Origin: Sphingobacterium sp. ML3W
GTDB lineage: Bacteria > Bacteroidota > Bacteroidia > Sphingobacteriales > Sphingobacteriaceae
Assembly: GCF_029542085.1 (NCBI RefSeq)
Contig: NZ_CP107036.1
Coordinates: forward strand, 5,022,001 to 5,086,000
Direction: 5' to 3'
Length of the DNA stretch: 64,000 nt
The notes beneath the pieces were generated by a model. It made no database searches and was not told the origin of the DNA. It saw only the letters and a list, made by a program, of their open reading frames with translations. Of the stretch, positions 8,017 to 16,585 are shown in pieces. The first letter of the stretch is position 1, and each line of letters begins with the position of its first letter. A program made the position numbers and the translations under genes.

Positions 8017-10128
8017 ATGAAGAAAAGACAACTTTTGCCATTTTTAATGATAGTGGCAACTGCGATTGTTGGTTGTGAGGAAAAAAAAATGATGACAGAT
8101 AATCCTCTTTTGTTAGCCTATGAAACACCCTTTAATGTTCCACCATTTGACAAGATCAAAACCGAACATTTCAGGCCTGCCTTTGAAGAGGCAATAAAAG
8201 TACATAATTTGGAAATTGACTCTATAGTCAATAACTCCGATAAAGCAACTTTCCAAAATACGATAGTAGCCCTTGAAAATGCTGGAAGCTTGCTAAATAA
8301 TGTATCTACTGTATTTCATAATCTCAATAGTGCCAATACTAACGATAGCATTCAGGCAATCGCAAAAGATCTAGCCCCAATATTGTCTAGCCATTCGGAT
8401 GAGATCTCGATGAACGCCAAATTATTTGATAAAATCAAGGAAGTTTGGAATAGCCGTACCACACTTGGTCTGGACGCCCAAGACAACAAGCTTTTGGAGG
8501 AGACCTATAAGAGCTTTGTACGTTCTGGCGCAAATCTAAAAGATGCAGATAAGGAGAAAATGAAAAAGATCAATGCCGAACTTTCGACATTGACAACACA
8601 GTTCGGACAGAATCTATTGGCTGAAACCAATGCCTACCAACTGGTGGTTGATTCGGCGAGTCAATTGGAAGGCCTGCCTGAATCTTTAAAAACTGCGGCT
8701 GCTGAGGAAGCTGTTGCCAAAGGTAAAAAGGATAAATGGGTATTTACTTTACAGAATCCTTCGATCATGCCTTTCCTGCAATATGCCAAAAATCGGGAAC
8801 TGAGAAAGCAGATTTGGGAAGCATATCAAATGCGCGGGAACCACGATAATACAAATGATAATAAAGAAATCATTCAGAAAATCGTCAACCTTCGTCTTCA
8901 AAAAGCGAAGCTATTAGGTTATAAATCCCATGCGGCCTATGTCTTGGAGGAATCTATGGCTAAGACACCTGAATATGTATATGCTTTATTGAATAAGTTA
9001 TGGACACCGGCTTTGGCTAAAGCAAAGGGCGAAGAGGCGGATATCGCAAAAGAGATTAAGGGCGAAGGTGGTACTTTTGCGGTTGCGCCATACGATTGGA
9101 GATATTATACAGAGATTATCCGCAAAAAGCGCTTTGCACTGGACGAAGATGAGATCAAGCCTTATTTGAGCTTACCAACAGTACGTGAAGGCGCTTTTGC
9201 AGTAGCAAACAAACTATATGGTTTGACATTTGTTGCCCTTAACAATGTACCGACCTATCATAAAGAAGTCGAGGTGTACGAAGTGAAAGACAAAGATGGC
9301 TCGCATCTTGGACTTTTGTATGCAGACTTCTTTCCGCGTGAATCTAAACGTGGTGGTGCCTGGATGACATCTTACCGCGATCAATCCACAAAAGATGGTA
9401 AACGTGTTGCTCCGGTAATTTCTATTGTATGTAATTTCACAAAACCTGTTGGTAAGAACCCTGCATTGCTGACATTTGATGAAGCGACTACGCTATTTCA
9501 TGAATTTGGACATGCTTTACATGGACTACTTTCTAATGTCAGATATAGATCAATGGCCGGTACTTCCGTACCACGTGACTTTGTAGAATTGCCATCACAG
9601 ATCATGGAAAATTGGGCAGCAGATCCAGAGGTATTAAAGACCTATGCAAAACATTTTAAGACCAAAGAGGCCATGCCAGATTCATTGATCCAAAAAATGG
9701 AAAAAGCAGGTACTTTTGACCAAGGCTTTGCAACAGTGGAATACCTTTCAGCAGCATTGTTAGATATGGATTACCATGCGACAACCAAGGAAATTTCCAA
9801 AGATGTCAATGGATTTGAAAAAGCAGCCATGAAGAAAATAGGTATTATTGACGCAATTATCCCGCGTTATAGAAGTACTTATTTTCAGCATATCTTTGCT
9901 GGAGGTTATTCAGCTGGATACTACGCTTATATCTGGTCGGAAGTATTAGATTCAGATGCTTTTGCAGCCTTCAAAGAGAAATCATTATACGATAAAGCAA
10001 CAGCAGATTCATTCCGTAAGAATGTCCTCGAAAAAGGAGGAACAGATGATCCGGCAAAAATGTACCGTATCTTTAGAGGTGCAGACCCAGATCCGAAATA
10101 TTTATTGAAAAAAAGAGGATTGAATTAA
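8017..10128 (+). CDS. dcp: M3 family peptidase, Dcp-like lipoprotein
   Basis: This is a 703-aa zinc metallopeptidase of the M3 (thimet/dipeptidyl carboxypeptidase) family. The active site HEFGHALH lies near residue 495, where the two His and a downstream Glu (in VELPSQIMENW) bind zinc and the first Glu is the catalytic base. The N-terminus has a lipoprotein signal ending at Cys20 (ATAIVGC), so the enzyme is probably anchored in a membrane and removes dipeptides from peptide C-termini in the envelope. Length agrees with Dcp. A TATCTTTG element, matching the Bacteroidota -7 box, lies at 7982-7989 without a clear -33 box. A strong hairpin terminator follows. Confidence 0.9.
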   Translation: MKKRQLLPFLMIVATAIVGCEEKKMMTDNPLLLAYETPFNVPPFDKIKTEHFRPAFEEAIKVHNLEIDSIVNNSDKATFQNTIVALENAGSLLNNVSTVFHNLNSANTNDSIQAIAKDLAPILSSHSDEISMNAKLFDKIKEVWNSRTTLGLDAQDNKLLEETYKSFVRSGANLKDADKEKMKKINAELSTLTTQFGQNLLAETNAYQLVVDSASQLEGLPESLKTAAAEEAVAKGKKDKWVFTLQNPSIMPFLQYAKNRELRKQIWEAYQMRGNHDNTNDNKEIIQKIVNLRLQKAKLLGYKSHAAYVLEESMAKTPEYVYALLNKLWTPALAKAKGEEADIAKEIKGEGGTFAVAPYDWRYYTEIIRKKRFALDEDEIKPYLSLPTVREGAFAVANKLYGLTFVALNNVPTYHKEVEVYEVKDKDGSHLGLLYADFFPRESKRGGAWMTSYRDQSTKDGKRVAPVISIVCNFTKPVGKNPALLTFDEATTLFHEFGHALHGLLSNVRYRSMAGTSVPRDFVELPSQIMENWAADPEVLKTYAKHFKTKEAMPDSLIQKMEKAGTFDQGFATVEYLSAALLDMDYHATTKEISKDVNGFEKAAMKKIGIIDAIIPRYRSTYFQHIFAGGYSAGYYAYIWSEVLDSDAFAAFKEKSLYDKATADSFRKNVLEKGGTDDPAKMYRIFRGADPDPKYLLKKRGLN

Positions 10129-10141
10129 TCCACTACAAAAC

Positions 10142-10179
10142 AAAAAAAGGAGATATATAAAAATATATCTCCTTTTTTT
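10142..10179 (+). terminator. Intrinsic terminator of the M3 peptidase gene
   Basis: Perfect 17-bp arms (10142-10158 and 10163-10179) enclose an AAAA loop. The core is GGAGATATAT, flanked by seven A and seven T residues, so it can work on both strands. Confidence 0.9.
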
Positions 10180-10189
10180 GTTTTAATAC

Positions 10190-10219
10190 TTGTTATTCTA
10201 AAAACAATGCTTACATTTG
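10190..10219 (+). promoter_or_regulatory. Bacteroidota-type promoter
   Basis: TTG at 10190-10192, a 19-nt spacer and TACATTTG at 10212-10219 match the -33/-7 pattern (TTG..TAnnTTTG) used by the primary sigma factor of Bacteroidota. It lies 38 nt before the 106-aa gene and just after the terminator of the preceding gene. Confidence 0.7.
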
Positions 10220-10257
10220 GATATTATTTATAATGAGTCTAAATAAATGTATATAGT

Positions 10258-10578
10258 ATGTGTGATACCAAGATTCTAAGTCAACGCGGAGATACCCACA
10301 TTAGTGTTTGCCATAAGTGCAGAACATATTATATCTGGCAACAAAGTTTTGTACTGACATTTACACAGAATAAGTTTTTCGATTTTCTGAACATCATTAA
10401 GAGTAATGGTGACGAACTTTTCTTCAGTTCGTTCCCGGATGGTGAATTTCGCTTGATTATGAAGACCCCTTATCCCGACATTGTTTTCTCGTTTGATGAA
10501 GAGCAATGGCAAAACTTTAGGGACGCGCTACAAGAATCGTATTACATGAATGAATTTTATGGCATGTTAAACAATTAA
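10258..10578 (+). CDS. Small conserved protein, DUF6686-like (106 aa)
   Basis: This is a soluble 106-aa protein with a CHKC pair at residues 18-21 and another Cys at residue 2; the N-terminal 'C..C' could form a partial metal site. The remainder is a compact alpha/beta sequence ending in acidic and aromatic helices (FSFDEEQWQNFRDAL). It resembles small Bacteroidota proteins grouped as DUF6686, recalled without a search. It has its own promoter at 10190-10219 and is convergent with ugd across a shared terminator, so it is probably a single-gene unit. Function unknown. Confidence 0.7.
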   Translation: MCDTKILSQRGDTHISVCHKCRTYYIWQQSFVLTFTQNKFFDFLNIIKSNGDELFFSSFPDGEFRLIMKTPYPDIVFSFDEEQWQNFRDALQESYYMNEFYGMLNN

Positions 10579-10649
10579 GATAAAAAGTCCTGTTGCTTCG
10601 CTTGTGTTTCATCTCTCTTTCCTTATGCGTTGCTAACAGGCACAAACAA

Positions 10650-10696
10650 AACCCTCAGTGATATCCGTATTAACATACAGATAGCTACTGAGGGTT
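10650..10696. terminator. Bidirectional terminator between the 106-aa gene and ugd
   Basis: Perfect 10-nt arms AACCCTCAGT (10650-10659) and ACTGAGGGTT (10687-10696) frame a 27-nt loop which itself contains GATATC..GATAGC pairing. TTCTTCTTT follows on the plus strand and a TTTGTTTGTG stretch on the minus strand. Confidence 0.75.
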
Positions 10697-10717
10697 CTTC
10701 TTTATCTCGTGATGCGG

Positions 10718-12103
10718 TTATTCGCCTATCGCATAATATTTAAAATCGAGATCTTCAAGCTGTTTCCGATTCAATAGTTTCCGCCCATCAAATACAAAGG
10801 CAGGTTTCTTCATCTGATCTTTGATCTTCTTCCAGTCATAGCTTTTGAATTCATCCCATTCTGTTAATATGGCAACAGCGTGTGCGTCGTCACAGGCTTC
10901 ATAAGGCGTATTGACAACTTTGACCAAGAGTCTATTTTCTTCCGATGAACGTGTGTTTAAATAATCCAAGTCAGCATAAATACGTTCCGCAGACACTTTT
11001 GGATCGTACACCGTGATTTCTGCCTGCTCATTTAATAGATAATCAGCAACATAGATCGCTGCGGATTCACGAGTGTCATTGGTATCTTTTTTAAACGCCC
11101 AGCCCAAAAAAGCAATCTTTTTTCCTGATACCGTATTGTACAATGTCTGGATGATATTGTCAGCAAAACGCTGCTTTTGATAATCATTCATTAAAATAAC
11201 CTGATCCCAGTATTCAGCGACTTCCGTAAGTCCATAACTACGTGCGATATAGACGAGGTTGAGAATGTCTTTCTGAAAACATGACCCCCCGAAACCAACC
11301 GATGCTTTTAAAAACTTAGCACCAATACGTGTATCCATACCGATTGCTTTGGATACCTCATCGACATTGGCTCCCGTTTTCTCACAAAGAGCAGAGATCG
11401 AGTTAATAGAAGAAACGCGTTGCGCCAGAAAAGCGTTAGCGGTCAATTTAGAAAGCTCAGAAGACCACAGATTTGTCGTCAAGATTTTGCTTTGATCTAC
11501 CCAATGCGCATAGATATTCACTAATGCTGTAATTGCTTCTTCATTTTCACCGCCGATAAGTACACGGTCCGGATTGATCAAATCCTGTATTGCCGTCCCT
11601 TCGGCGAGGAATTCAGGATTTGATAAAATATGAAAATTTACACCGTTACCGGTATTGTCAAGGATACTTTTCAATGCAGCAGCTGTACGTACCGGAAGTG
11701 TGGATTTTTCGACAACAATCTTATCATCTTTGGCGACTGAAGCGATTTGACGAGCGCATAGCTCGATATATTTTAAATCCGCAGCCATCCCCTTTCCTTT
11801 TCCGTAATTCTTGGTTGGGGTATTTACCGAAATAAAAATCATATCAGCCTCATCAATAGCCTTGTTGATATCGGTTGAGAAAAACAAATTGCGCCCCCTC
11901 GCTTCAGCAACGATTTCTTGGAGCCCCGGTTCATAAACAGGAAGGTTTTCCAGGCTTTCATCATTCCAGGCTGCAATACGCTCGGCATTCATATCAACGA
12001 TGGTGATCTCAATATGAGGACATTGTTTCGCAACAACCGACATTGTTGGCCCACCCACGTAACCAGCTCCTATACAGCATATTTTCTTGATAGTTTTACT
12101 CAT
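10718..12103 (-). CDS. ugd: UDP-glucose 6-dehydrogenase
   Basis: The 461-aa protein carries the Rossmann motif GAGYVGGPT at residues 12-20, the invariant Lys219 in SELSKLTANAFLAQ and the catalytic Cys275 in GFGGSCFQKD. It oxidises UDP-glucose to UDP-glucuronate with two NAD+, supplying precursors for surface polysaccharide. The spacing and the PTKNYGKGKG.AADL segment match the longer eukaryote-like UGDH subgroup rather than the shorter bacterial type; this subgroup is common in Bacteroidota. No polysaccharide cluster surrounds it here. The start ATG at 12103 is unambiguous from the position of the glycine motif. Confidence 0.95.
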   Translation of the reverse strand: MSKTIKKICCIGAGYVGGPTMSVVAKQCPHIEITIVDMNAERIAAWNDESLENLPVYEPGLQEIVAEARGRNLFFSTDINKAIDEADMIFISVNTPTKNYGKGKGMAADLKYIELCARQIASVAKDDKIVVEKSTLPVRTAAALKSILDNTGNGVNFHILSNPEFLAEGTAIQDLINPDRVLIGGENEEAITALVNIYAHWVDQSKILTTNLWSSELSKLTANAFLAQRVSSINSISALCEKTGANVDEVSKAIGMDTRIGAKFLKASVGFGGSCFQKDILNLVYIARSYGLTEVAEYWDQVILMNDYQKQRFADNIIQTLYNTVSGKKIAFLGWAFKKDTNDTRESAAIYVADYLLNEQAEITVYDPKVSAERIYADLDYLNTRSSEENRLLVKVVNTPYEACDDAHAVAILTEWDEFKSYDWKKIKDQMKKPAFVFDGRKLLNRKQLEDLDFKYYAIGE

Positions 12104-12412
12104 TTTGATTATCTTAATCAGCTATAAATTGAACAACAAATGTAAAGAATTCGAAATTGTTTTTTGTCGATAAAAGTCAATATTTCATTTCGGAAGTGTA
12201 AAAACAGGACGTTATTGTAGCATAGAGGTTCCATCTAAGCCTTTGTCCGGCTCATTTTGAAGGTATAAGAACTGAGGTGGATGGATTAGCTGGGGGGTAA
12301 ATCTCTTTTCGAGTAGTTTGATTAGACAGCAAAGGGTCGGTATAAATAATTGAATCGGGACTAAAATCTATCAGATTTATACTAATTTTACATTAAAAAT
12401 AGGAGCACGATT
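12104..12412. other. Divergent spacer between ugd and dnaG
   Basis: This 309-nt AT-rich region holds the promoters of both flanking genes. On the minus strand TACATTTG (12137-12144) fits a -7 box for ugd, without a well-spaced TTG. I see no open small gene, repeat or strong hairpin in the rest. Confidence 0.5.
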
Positions 12413-14416
12413 TTGATAAAGCAAGAAGTTATTGACAAAGTACTGGAAACGGCACGGATAGAGGAGGTGGTAGGTGACTTCGTTGATTTAAAGAAGCGTG
12501 GTACCTCATTGATCGGAAACTGTCCATTTCACCACGAAAAAACACCATCATTCCACGTTTCTGTCTCAAAAGGTATCTACAAATGTTTTGGCTGTGGTGT
12601 CGGCGGGGATTCCCTCAAATTTGTGATGGAACTGGAAAAGTTCTCCTATCCCGAAGCGATTCGTTATCTGGCTGATAAATATTCCATTGAGATTGAAGAG
12701 GTTGAACGGTCTCCAGCACAGCTCGCTGCGCAGGATAAAAGAGAAAGTCTGTATGTCTTGAGTGCCTGGGCCGGTAAATTTTTCGTAGAACAGCTCTGGA
12801 AAAGTGAAATGGGGCAGGTCATCGGACTCAACTATTTCAAAGAGCGGGGATACCGTGAGGATATCATCAAGAAATTCGAACTGGGTTATTCACCCGAAGA
12901 GTGGACGGCACTGGTGGATAAGGCCCAGGGAGCCGGCTTCCATCCGGATTACCTGGCTGCAAGTGGTCTTGCTATTGAACGTGACGATAAATCGCTCTAT
13001 GATCGCTTTAGGGGACGTGTCATGTTCCCAATCCATAATTTAACCGGACGTATTATCGGTTTTGGTGGACGTACGCTAAAAACGGATAAGAAGGTCGCCA
13101 AATATGTGAACTCACCCGAAAGTGAGATCTATCATAAGTCAGATGTACTCTATGGATTGAATTTTGCCAAAAAGGCAATCATGGAAGAGGACAACTGCTA
13201 TCTCGTCGAGGGCTATGCAGATGTTCTATCTGTACATCAGGCTGGTGTTGAAAATGTGGTTTCTTCCTCGGGAACCTCCTTGACCACAGGCCAGATTAAA
13301 TTGATTTCCAGATTTACCAAAAATGTAACCATACTCTATGATGGGGATGAAGCTGGTATAAAAGCTTCATTGCGTGGTACTGATATGTTGCTGGAGGAAG
13401 GCCTGAATGTAAAGGTACTGCTCTTCCCGGATGGGAATGACCCCGATTCCTATGTGCAAACATACGGAGCCACAGCCTTTAAGGACTATGTGAAAACCCA
13501 TCAGCAGGATTTTATCTTCTATAAGACTAATATTTTACTTCGCGATGCCAACAACGATCCGATCAAAAGGGCCGAAGTAATACGCGATGTTGTTGAAAGT
13601 ATCGCTTTGATCCCGGATGAGATTAAAGTTTCTGTTTTTATTCGGGAATGTAGCAGTTTATTGGATATTGAGGAGCGTATTTTGCTTGCCGAGCTCAACA
13701 AAATAAGGCTGAATAAGGCAAAAAAAGCCGATAAGGATGCCTCTCGCAAGGCCCAAAATACTCCCGCAAACACGGGAATGCCGCCGTTTGGAATGGATGG
13801 CCCGCCGCCTGATTTCTTTATGACAGACGATGAGCGTGGAGGAGTGCCGGCCATGGAAGCAACAGAGCAGCCTACACAGCTTACTGCTGAGATCCTGCAA
13901 GAGCGTGAGATCGTCCGTATCCTGATCAACTATGGTGATTACCTGGCGACCTGGGAAGGGGATGGCGATATTCCGGTTGCAGGTGTCTTATTGGGTAATA
14001 TTGGCGATATCGAATTTAAAGATAAGGCCGCCGCATTTATTCTGAAAGCTTATCGGGATGCTGCTGAAAATTATGAAATCCCCGATGCAAAATTATTTTA
14101 TTCCAATGCTGATGCCGCAGTTTCCGAGCTGGCGATCAATTGTGTGGCGACGAAATATTCGCTCAGTGAAAATTGGAATGATGATAAACGCAAGATCTAT
14201 GTGACTCAGGAGTATGAACATCTCAAGCAATTGGTTGTAGAGGCTATCTATCGGATAAAAAAGCAAAAGATCGGCGCGGAAATGCATCATATTCGTGAGG
14301 AAATGAAGCAAGAACAGGATGTTGCTAATCTGGAAGTGCTTATCTTTAAGTATCAAAAACTCAAAGAAGCGGAGCGTCTTTTGGGGGGATTTTTGGGAAA
14401 TACGATTGTAAAGTAA
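12413..14416 (+). CDS. dnaG: DNA primase DnaG
   Basis: The 667-aa protein starts with a CHC2 zinc ribbon (Cys37, His40, Cys58, Cys61), followed by the RNA-polymerase and TOPRIM domain with VEGYADVLS and LYDGDEAGIKA. The C-terminal helicase-binding region follows a Pro-rich linker near residues 455-475. It makes RNA primers at the replication fork. The start codon is TTG at 12413, giving IKQEVIDKVLETA, the usual DnaG opening; there is no ATG in a suitable place. yraN follows after 10 nt, probably in the same transcript. Confidence 0.95.
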   Translation: MIKQEVIDKVLETARIEEVVGDFVDLKKRGTSLIGNCPFHHEKTPSFHVSVSKGIYKCFGCGVGGDSLKFVMELEKFSYPEAIRYLADKYSIEIEEVERSPAQLAAQDKRESLYVLSAWAGKFFVEQLWKSEMGQVIGLNYFKERGYREDIIKKFELGYSPEEWTALVDKAQGAGFHPDYLAASGLAIERDDKSLYDRFRGRVMFPIHNLTGRIIGFGGRTLKTDKKVAKYVNSPESEIYHKSDVLYGLNFAKKAIMEEDNCYLVEGYADVLSVHQAGVENVVSSSGTSLTTGQIKLISRFTKNVTILYDGDEAGIKASLRGTDMLLEEGLNVKVLLFPDGNDPDSYVQTYGATAFKDYVKTHQQDFIFYKTNILLRDANNDPIKRAEVIRDVVESIALIPDEIKVSVFIRECSSLLDIEERILLAELNKIRLNKAKKADKDASRKAQNTPANTGMPPFGMDGPPPDFFMTDDERGGVPAMEATEQPTQLTAEILQEREIVRILINYGDYLATWEGDGDIPVAGVLLGNIGDIEFKDKAAAFILKAYRDAAENYEIPDAKLFYSNADAAVSELAINCVATKYSLSENWNDDKRKIYVTQEYEHLKQLVVEAIYRIKKQKIGAEMHHIREEMKQEQDVANLEVLIFKYQKLKEAERLLGGFLGNTIVK

Positions 14417-14426
14417 TTCGGATAAT

Positions 14427-14783
14427 ATGGCGAAACATCTTGAAATAGGATTACAGGGCGAACAGTTGGCCATGGAATACCTGATCGAGATGGGCTATAA
14501 AATAGTGTTAAGAAATTGGCGATTTAAGAATTTAGAAGTAGATTTGATCGCCATGGATGGGAATACCCTAGTATTCGTGGAGGTGAAAACACGGTCGACG
14601 ACAGATTTTGGTGAGCCTTATGAATTTGTGGATGTGCGCAAACAACGGCGACTGATTCGGGCAGCGCAAGCCTATATATTAAAACATGCATATAGTGGTG
14701 AAGTGAGATTCGATGTGGTAGCTGTAACGAATAGCACACATTCAAAACTTACTTATATTAAAGATGCATTTTGGGATAGTTGA
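14427..14783 (+). CDS. yraN: YraN family (UPF0102) nuclease-like protein
   Basis: The 118-aa protein has the family's layout: GLQGEQLAMEYL at the N-terminus, then NWRFKNLEVDLIA, LVFVEVKTRS and FDVVAV. The E..D..EVK residues form the PD-(D/E)XK endonuclease core related to Holliday-junction resolvases. No activity is established for most members. It follows dnaG by 10 nt, so the two are likely co-transcribed. Confidence 0.9.
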   Translation: MAKHLEIGLQGEQLAMEYLIEMGYKIVLRNWRFKNLEVDLIAMDGNTLVFVEVKTRSTTDFGEPYEFVDVRKQRRLIRAAQAYILKHAYSGEVRFDVVAVTNSTHSKLTYIKDAFWDS

Positions 14784-14884
14784 GAATAGTATTGAGCTAT
14801 CCCATTTGAAATAAGAGATCTTGGGTGTATAAGCCATCAGTTTGCCAAGTTTCTGGTTGTGAATCAGACTTTTATATTATAAAA

Positions 14885-14939
14885 ATGAAACGATCATGAT
14901 TTATTAAACATACGTTTTATAACAATGCGATCGTTTCAT
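14885..14939. repeat. Perfect 11-nt inverted repeat upstream of the cyclotransferase gene
   Basis: ATGAAACGATC at 14885-14895 and GATCGTTTCAT at 14929-14939 are separated by 33 AT-rich nt, ending 24 nt before the next start codon. It could be an operator or leader hairpin; the long loop and lack of a T-run argue against a simple terminator. Confidence 0.5.
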
Positions 14940-14963
14940 CAGCTTTAAAAATAGATTATTTAG

Positions 14964-15992
14964 ATGAAAAAAATCACGTATTTTATTGCGATAGCAACAC
15001 TTGCTTTTGCTTCCTGTAAATCGAAAAAATCCGCTTTGGAATTTGCGTCGCCTGGTGCAAACCAAGCCGTTTTAAAGGGCAGTCAAGTGCAACTAAAATT
15101 GAAATTTGACGCAATTACCATGGATTCTGTCGCTTACTTTGTGGATGATAAACATGTGGGTTCTTCTACGGATACTGTAGCAATTACTGTAGAGACAAAA
15201 GATATGGCCTATGGTTCACGCAATATTTCTGCCACAGTCTATAGCGGTGGTAAGTCAGATTCAGTCTCCAGCACATTCTATGTGGTTCCTGCAAGTGCAA
15301 AGAACTATGGATTCCAGGTTGTCAACAAGTATCCTCATGATACCACAGCATTTACCCAAGGACTTCAGTTTGCCGATGGAGTATTGTATGAATCAAATGG
15401 ACGATATGGTGAGTCTAACCTTAGAAAGGTAGATCTGACAACTGGAAAAGTCCTGAAAGAAATCAAATTCGATGAGAAAACTTTTGCTGAAGGGATGACG
15501 TTAGTCGGTAATAAATTGTTTATGCTAACCTGGCAGCAAGGTGAGGGATACGTTTTTGATAAAAATTCATTTACAAAAGAGAGCTCATTTAAATACGAAA
15601 ATAGTAAAGAGGGCTGGGGCATTACCTACGATGGGAAGCGTTTGATCAAGTCAGATGGTTCCAATAAATTGTTCTTCCTAGATGCAGTTACTGGTAAAGA
15701 GTTGGGCTCAATTGGTGTATATGATGAGAACGGTCCCGTAGATCAACTGAATGAATTGGAGTATATTGATGGAAAAGTTTACGCGAATGTCTATCAAAAG
15801 GATGTTCTCGCAATTATCAACCCAGAGACAGGTGCAGTAGAGGGGAAGATTAATCTGGTCGGAATCTATGAGCATACTTCAGCTTATGATAATGAGCTGA
15901 ATGGAATCGCCTATGATCAGACCAATAAACGCTTGTTCGTAACTGGCAAGTTGTGGAACACACTGTATGAAATCAAAGCAATAGAAAAGTAA
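14964..15992 (+). CDS. Glutaminyl-peptide cyclotransferase lipoprotein
   Basis: The 342-aa product has a lipoprotein signal with Cys18 (ATLAFASC), a short Ig-like region (about 30-110) and a beta-propeller domain of the plant-type glutaminyl cyclase family from residue 115. Recognisable blocks are YPHDTTAFTQGL, LYESNGRYGES, EGMT, GWGITYDG and LNELEYI. The family converts N-terminal Gln to pyroglutamate. The enzyme is probably exposed in the periplasm or on the outer membrane, where it could protect exported proteins from aminopeptidases (inference). It is a single gene followed by a strong terminator. Confidence 0.88.
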   Translation: MKKITYFIAIATLAFASCKSKKSALEFASPGANQAVLKGSQVQLKLKFDAITMDSVAYFVDDKHVGSSTDTVAITVETKDMAYGSRNISATVYSGGKSDSVSSTFYVVPASAKNYGFQVVNKYPHDTTAFTQGLQFADGVLYESNGRYGESNLRKVDLTTGKVLKEIKFDEKTFAEGMTLVGNKLFMLTWQQGEGYVFDKNSFTKESSFKYENSKEGWGITYDGKRLIKSDGSNKLFFLDAVTGKELGSIGVYDENGPVDQLNELEYIDGKVYANVYQKDVLAIINPETGAVEGKINLVGIYEHTSAYDNELNGIAYDQTNKRLFVTGKLWNTLYEIKAIEK

Positions 15993-16011
15993 CGTATTAA
16001 GCGAAATACAT

Positions 16012-16051
16012 AAAAAGAAAAGCGATGTCCCTGGATATCGCTTTTCTTTTT
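16012..16051 (+). terminator. Terminator of the cyclotransferase gene
   Basis: Perfect 15-nt arms, AAAAAGAAAAGCGAT (16012-16026) and its complement (16037-16051), surround a 10-nt loop and end in a T-rich tract. Confidence 0.88.
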
Positions 16052-16316
16052 ACGGTGAGTCTAACAGTGCCAATATCATGTAAAGGGTATTGATCGTTCA
16101 TGTGAGGCGATTTGGTCCACGCAAAACGAATGCATTGACAGACCTTCTGAGAAACATAAACTCGTATCAATTCATCGCGGGACCTTGATGCATGGATCCT
16201 TCAAACATTAAAAAGTAGCCGCCACTCTATATCGCAGGGACCACTTTACATCTTGGCTCCAACAAATCAAAAGATCAGACATAAGCCAATAACGACAGAT
16301 CTTGTCGTAAAAACTG

Positions 16317-16495
16317 CATGCTTTCACAAATGCAAACAGCGATGGAAATCAACTGAAAGTTCTTTTTGGCCAATAAACCTAGGGCTGTGAGCTTATTGAT
16401 GCCTTGATGAAAAAACGCGAATCAATAAAACCTTCATGCTCTTATAAGCATCAATAGCCATGAAAATCAACTGAAGGTTCTTTCTGACCAATAGA
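16317..16495. repeat. Imperfect 61-nt direct repeat, two copies
   Basis: Copies at 16317-16377 and 16435-16495 (offset 118) share CATGCT at the start, GAAAATCAACTGAA in the middle (GGAAATCAACTGAA in copy one), GTTCTTT and CCAATA at the end. Divergence is roughly one quarter of positions, so it is an old duplication or a pair of dispersed elements. Confidence 0.6.
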
Positions 16496-16532
16496 AAACA
16501 GACACTACCAGAAAAAAAACAGACACTATAAA

Positions 16533-16565
16533 AAAAGGGATGAAACATATGTTCCATCCCTTTTC
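16533..16565 (-). terminator. Terminator of the DUF4270/kelch operon
   Basis: On the minus strand AAAAGGGATGGAACAT pairs with ATGTTTCATCCCTTTT with one mismatch, followed by further T residues. It sits 20 nt after the kelch gene stop. Confidence 0.8.
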
Positions 16566-16585
16566 TATTGATTTATATTTTGTTA

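Larger units (their letters stand above)
16052..16585. other. Non-coding spacer with degenerate repeats
   Basis: I find no convincing gene in this 534-nt spacer. It holds a 61-nt imperfect direct repeat (16317-16377 and 16435-16495), two copies of AAACAGACACTA (about 16497 and 16518), and the terminator of the kelch gene at its right end. Confidence 0.6.
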
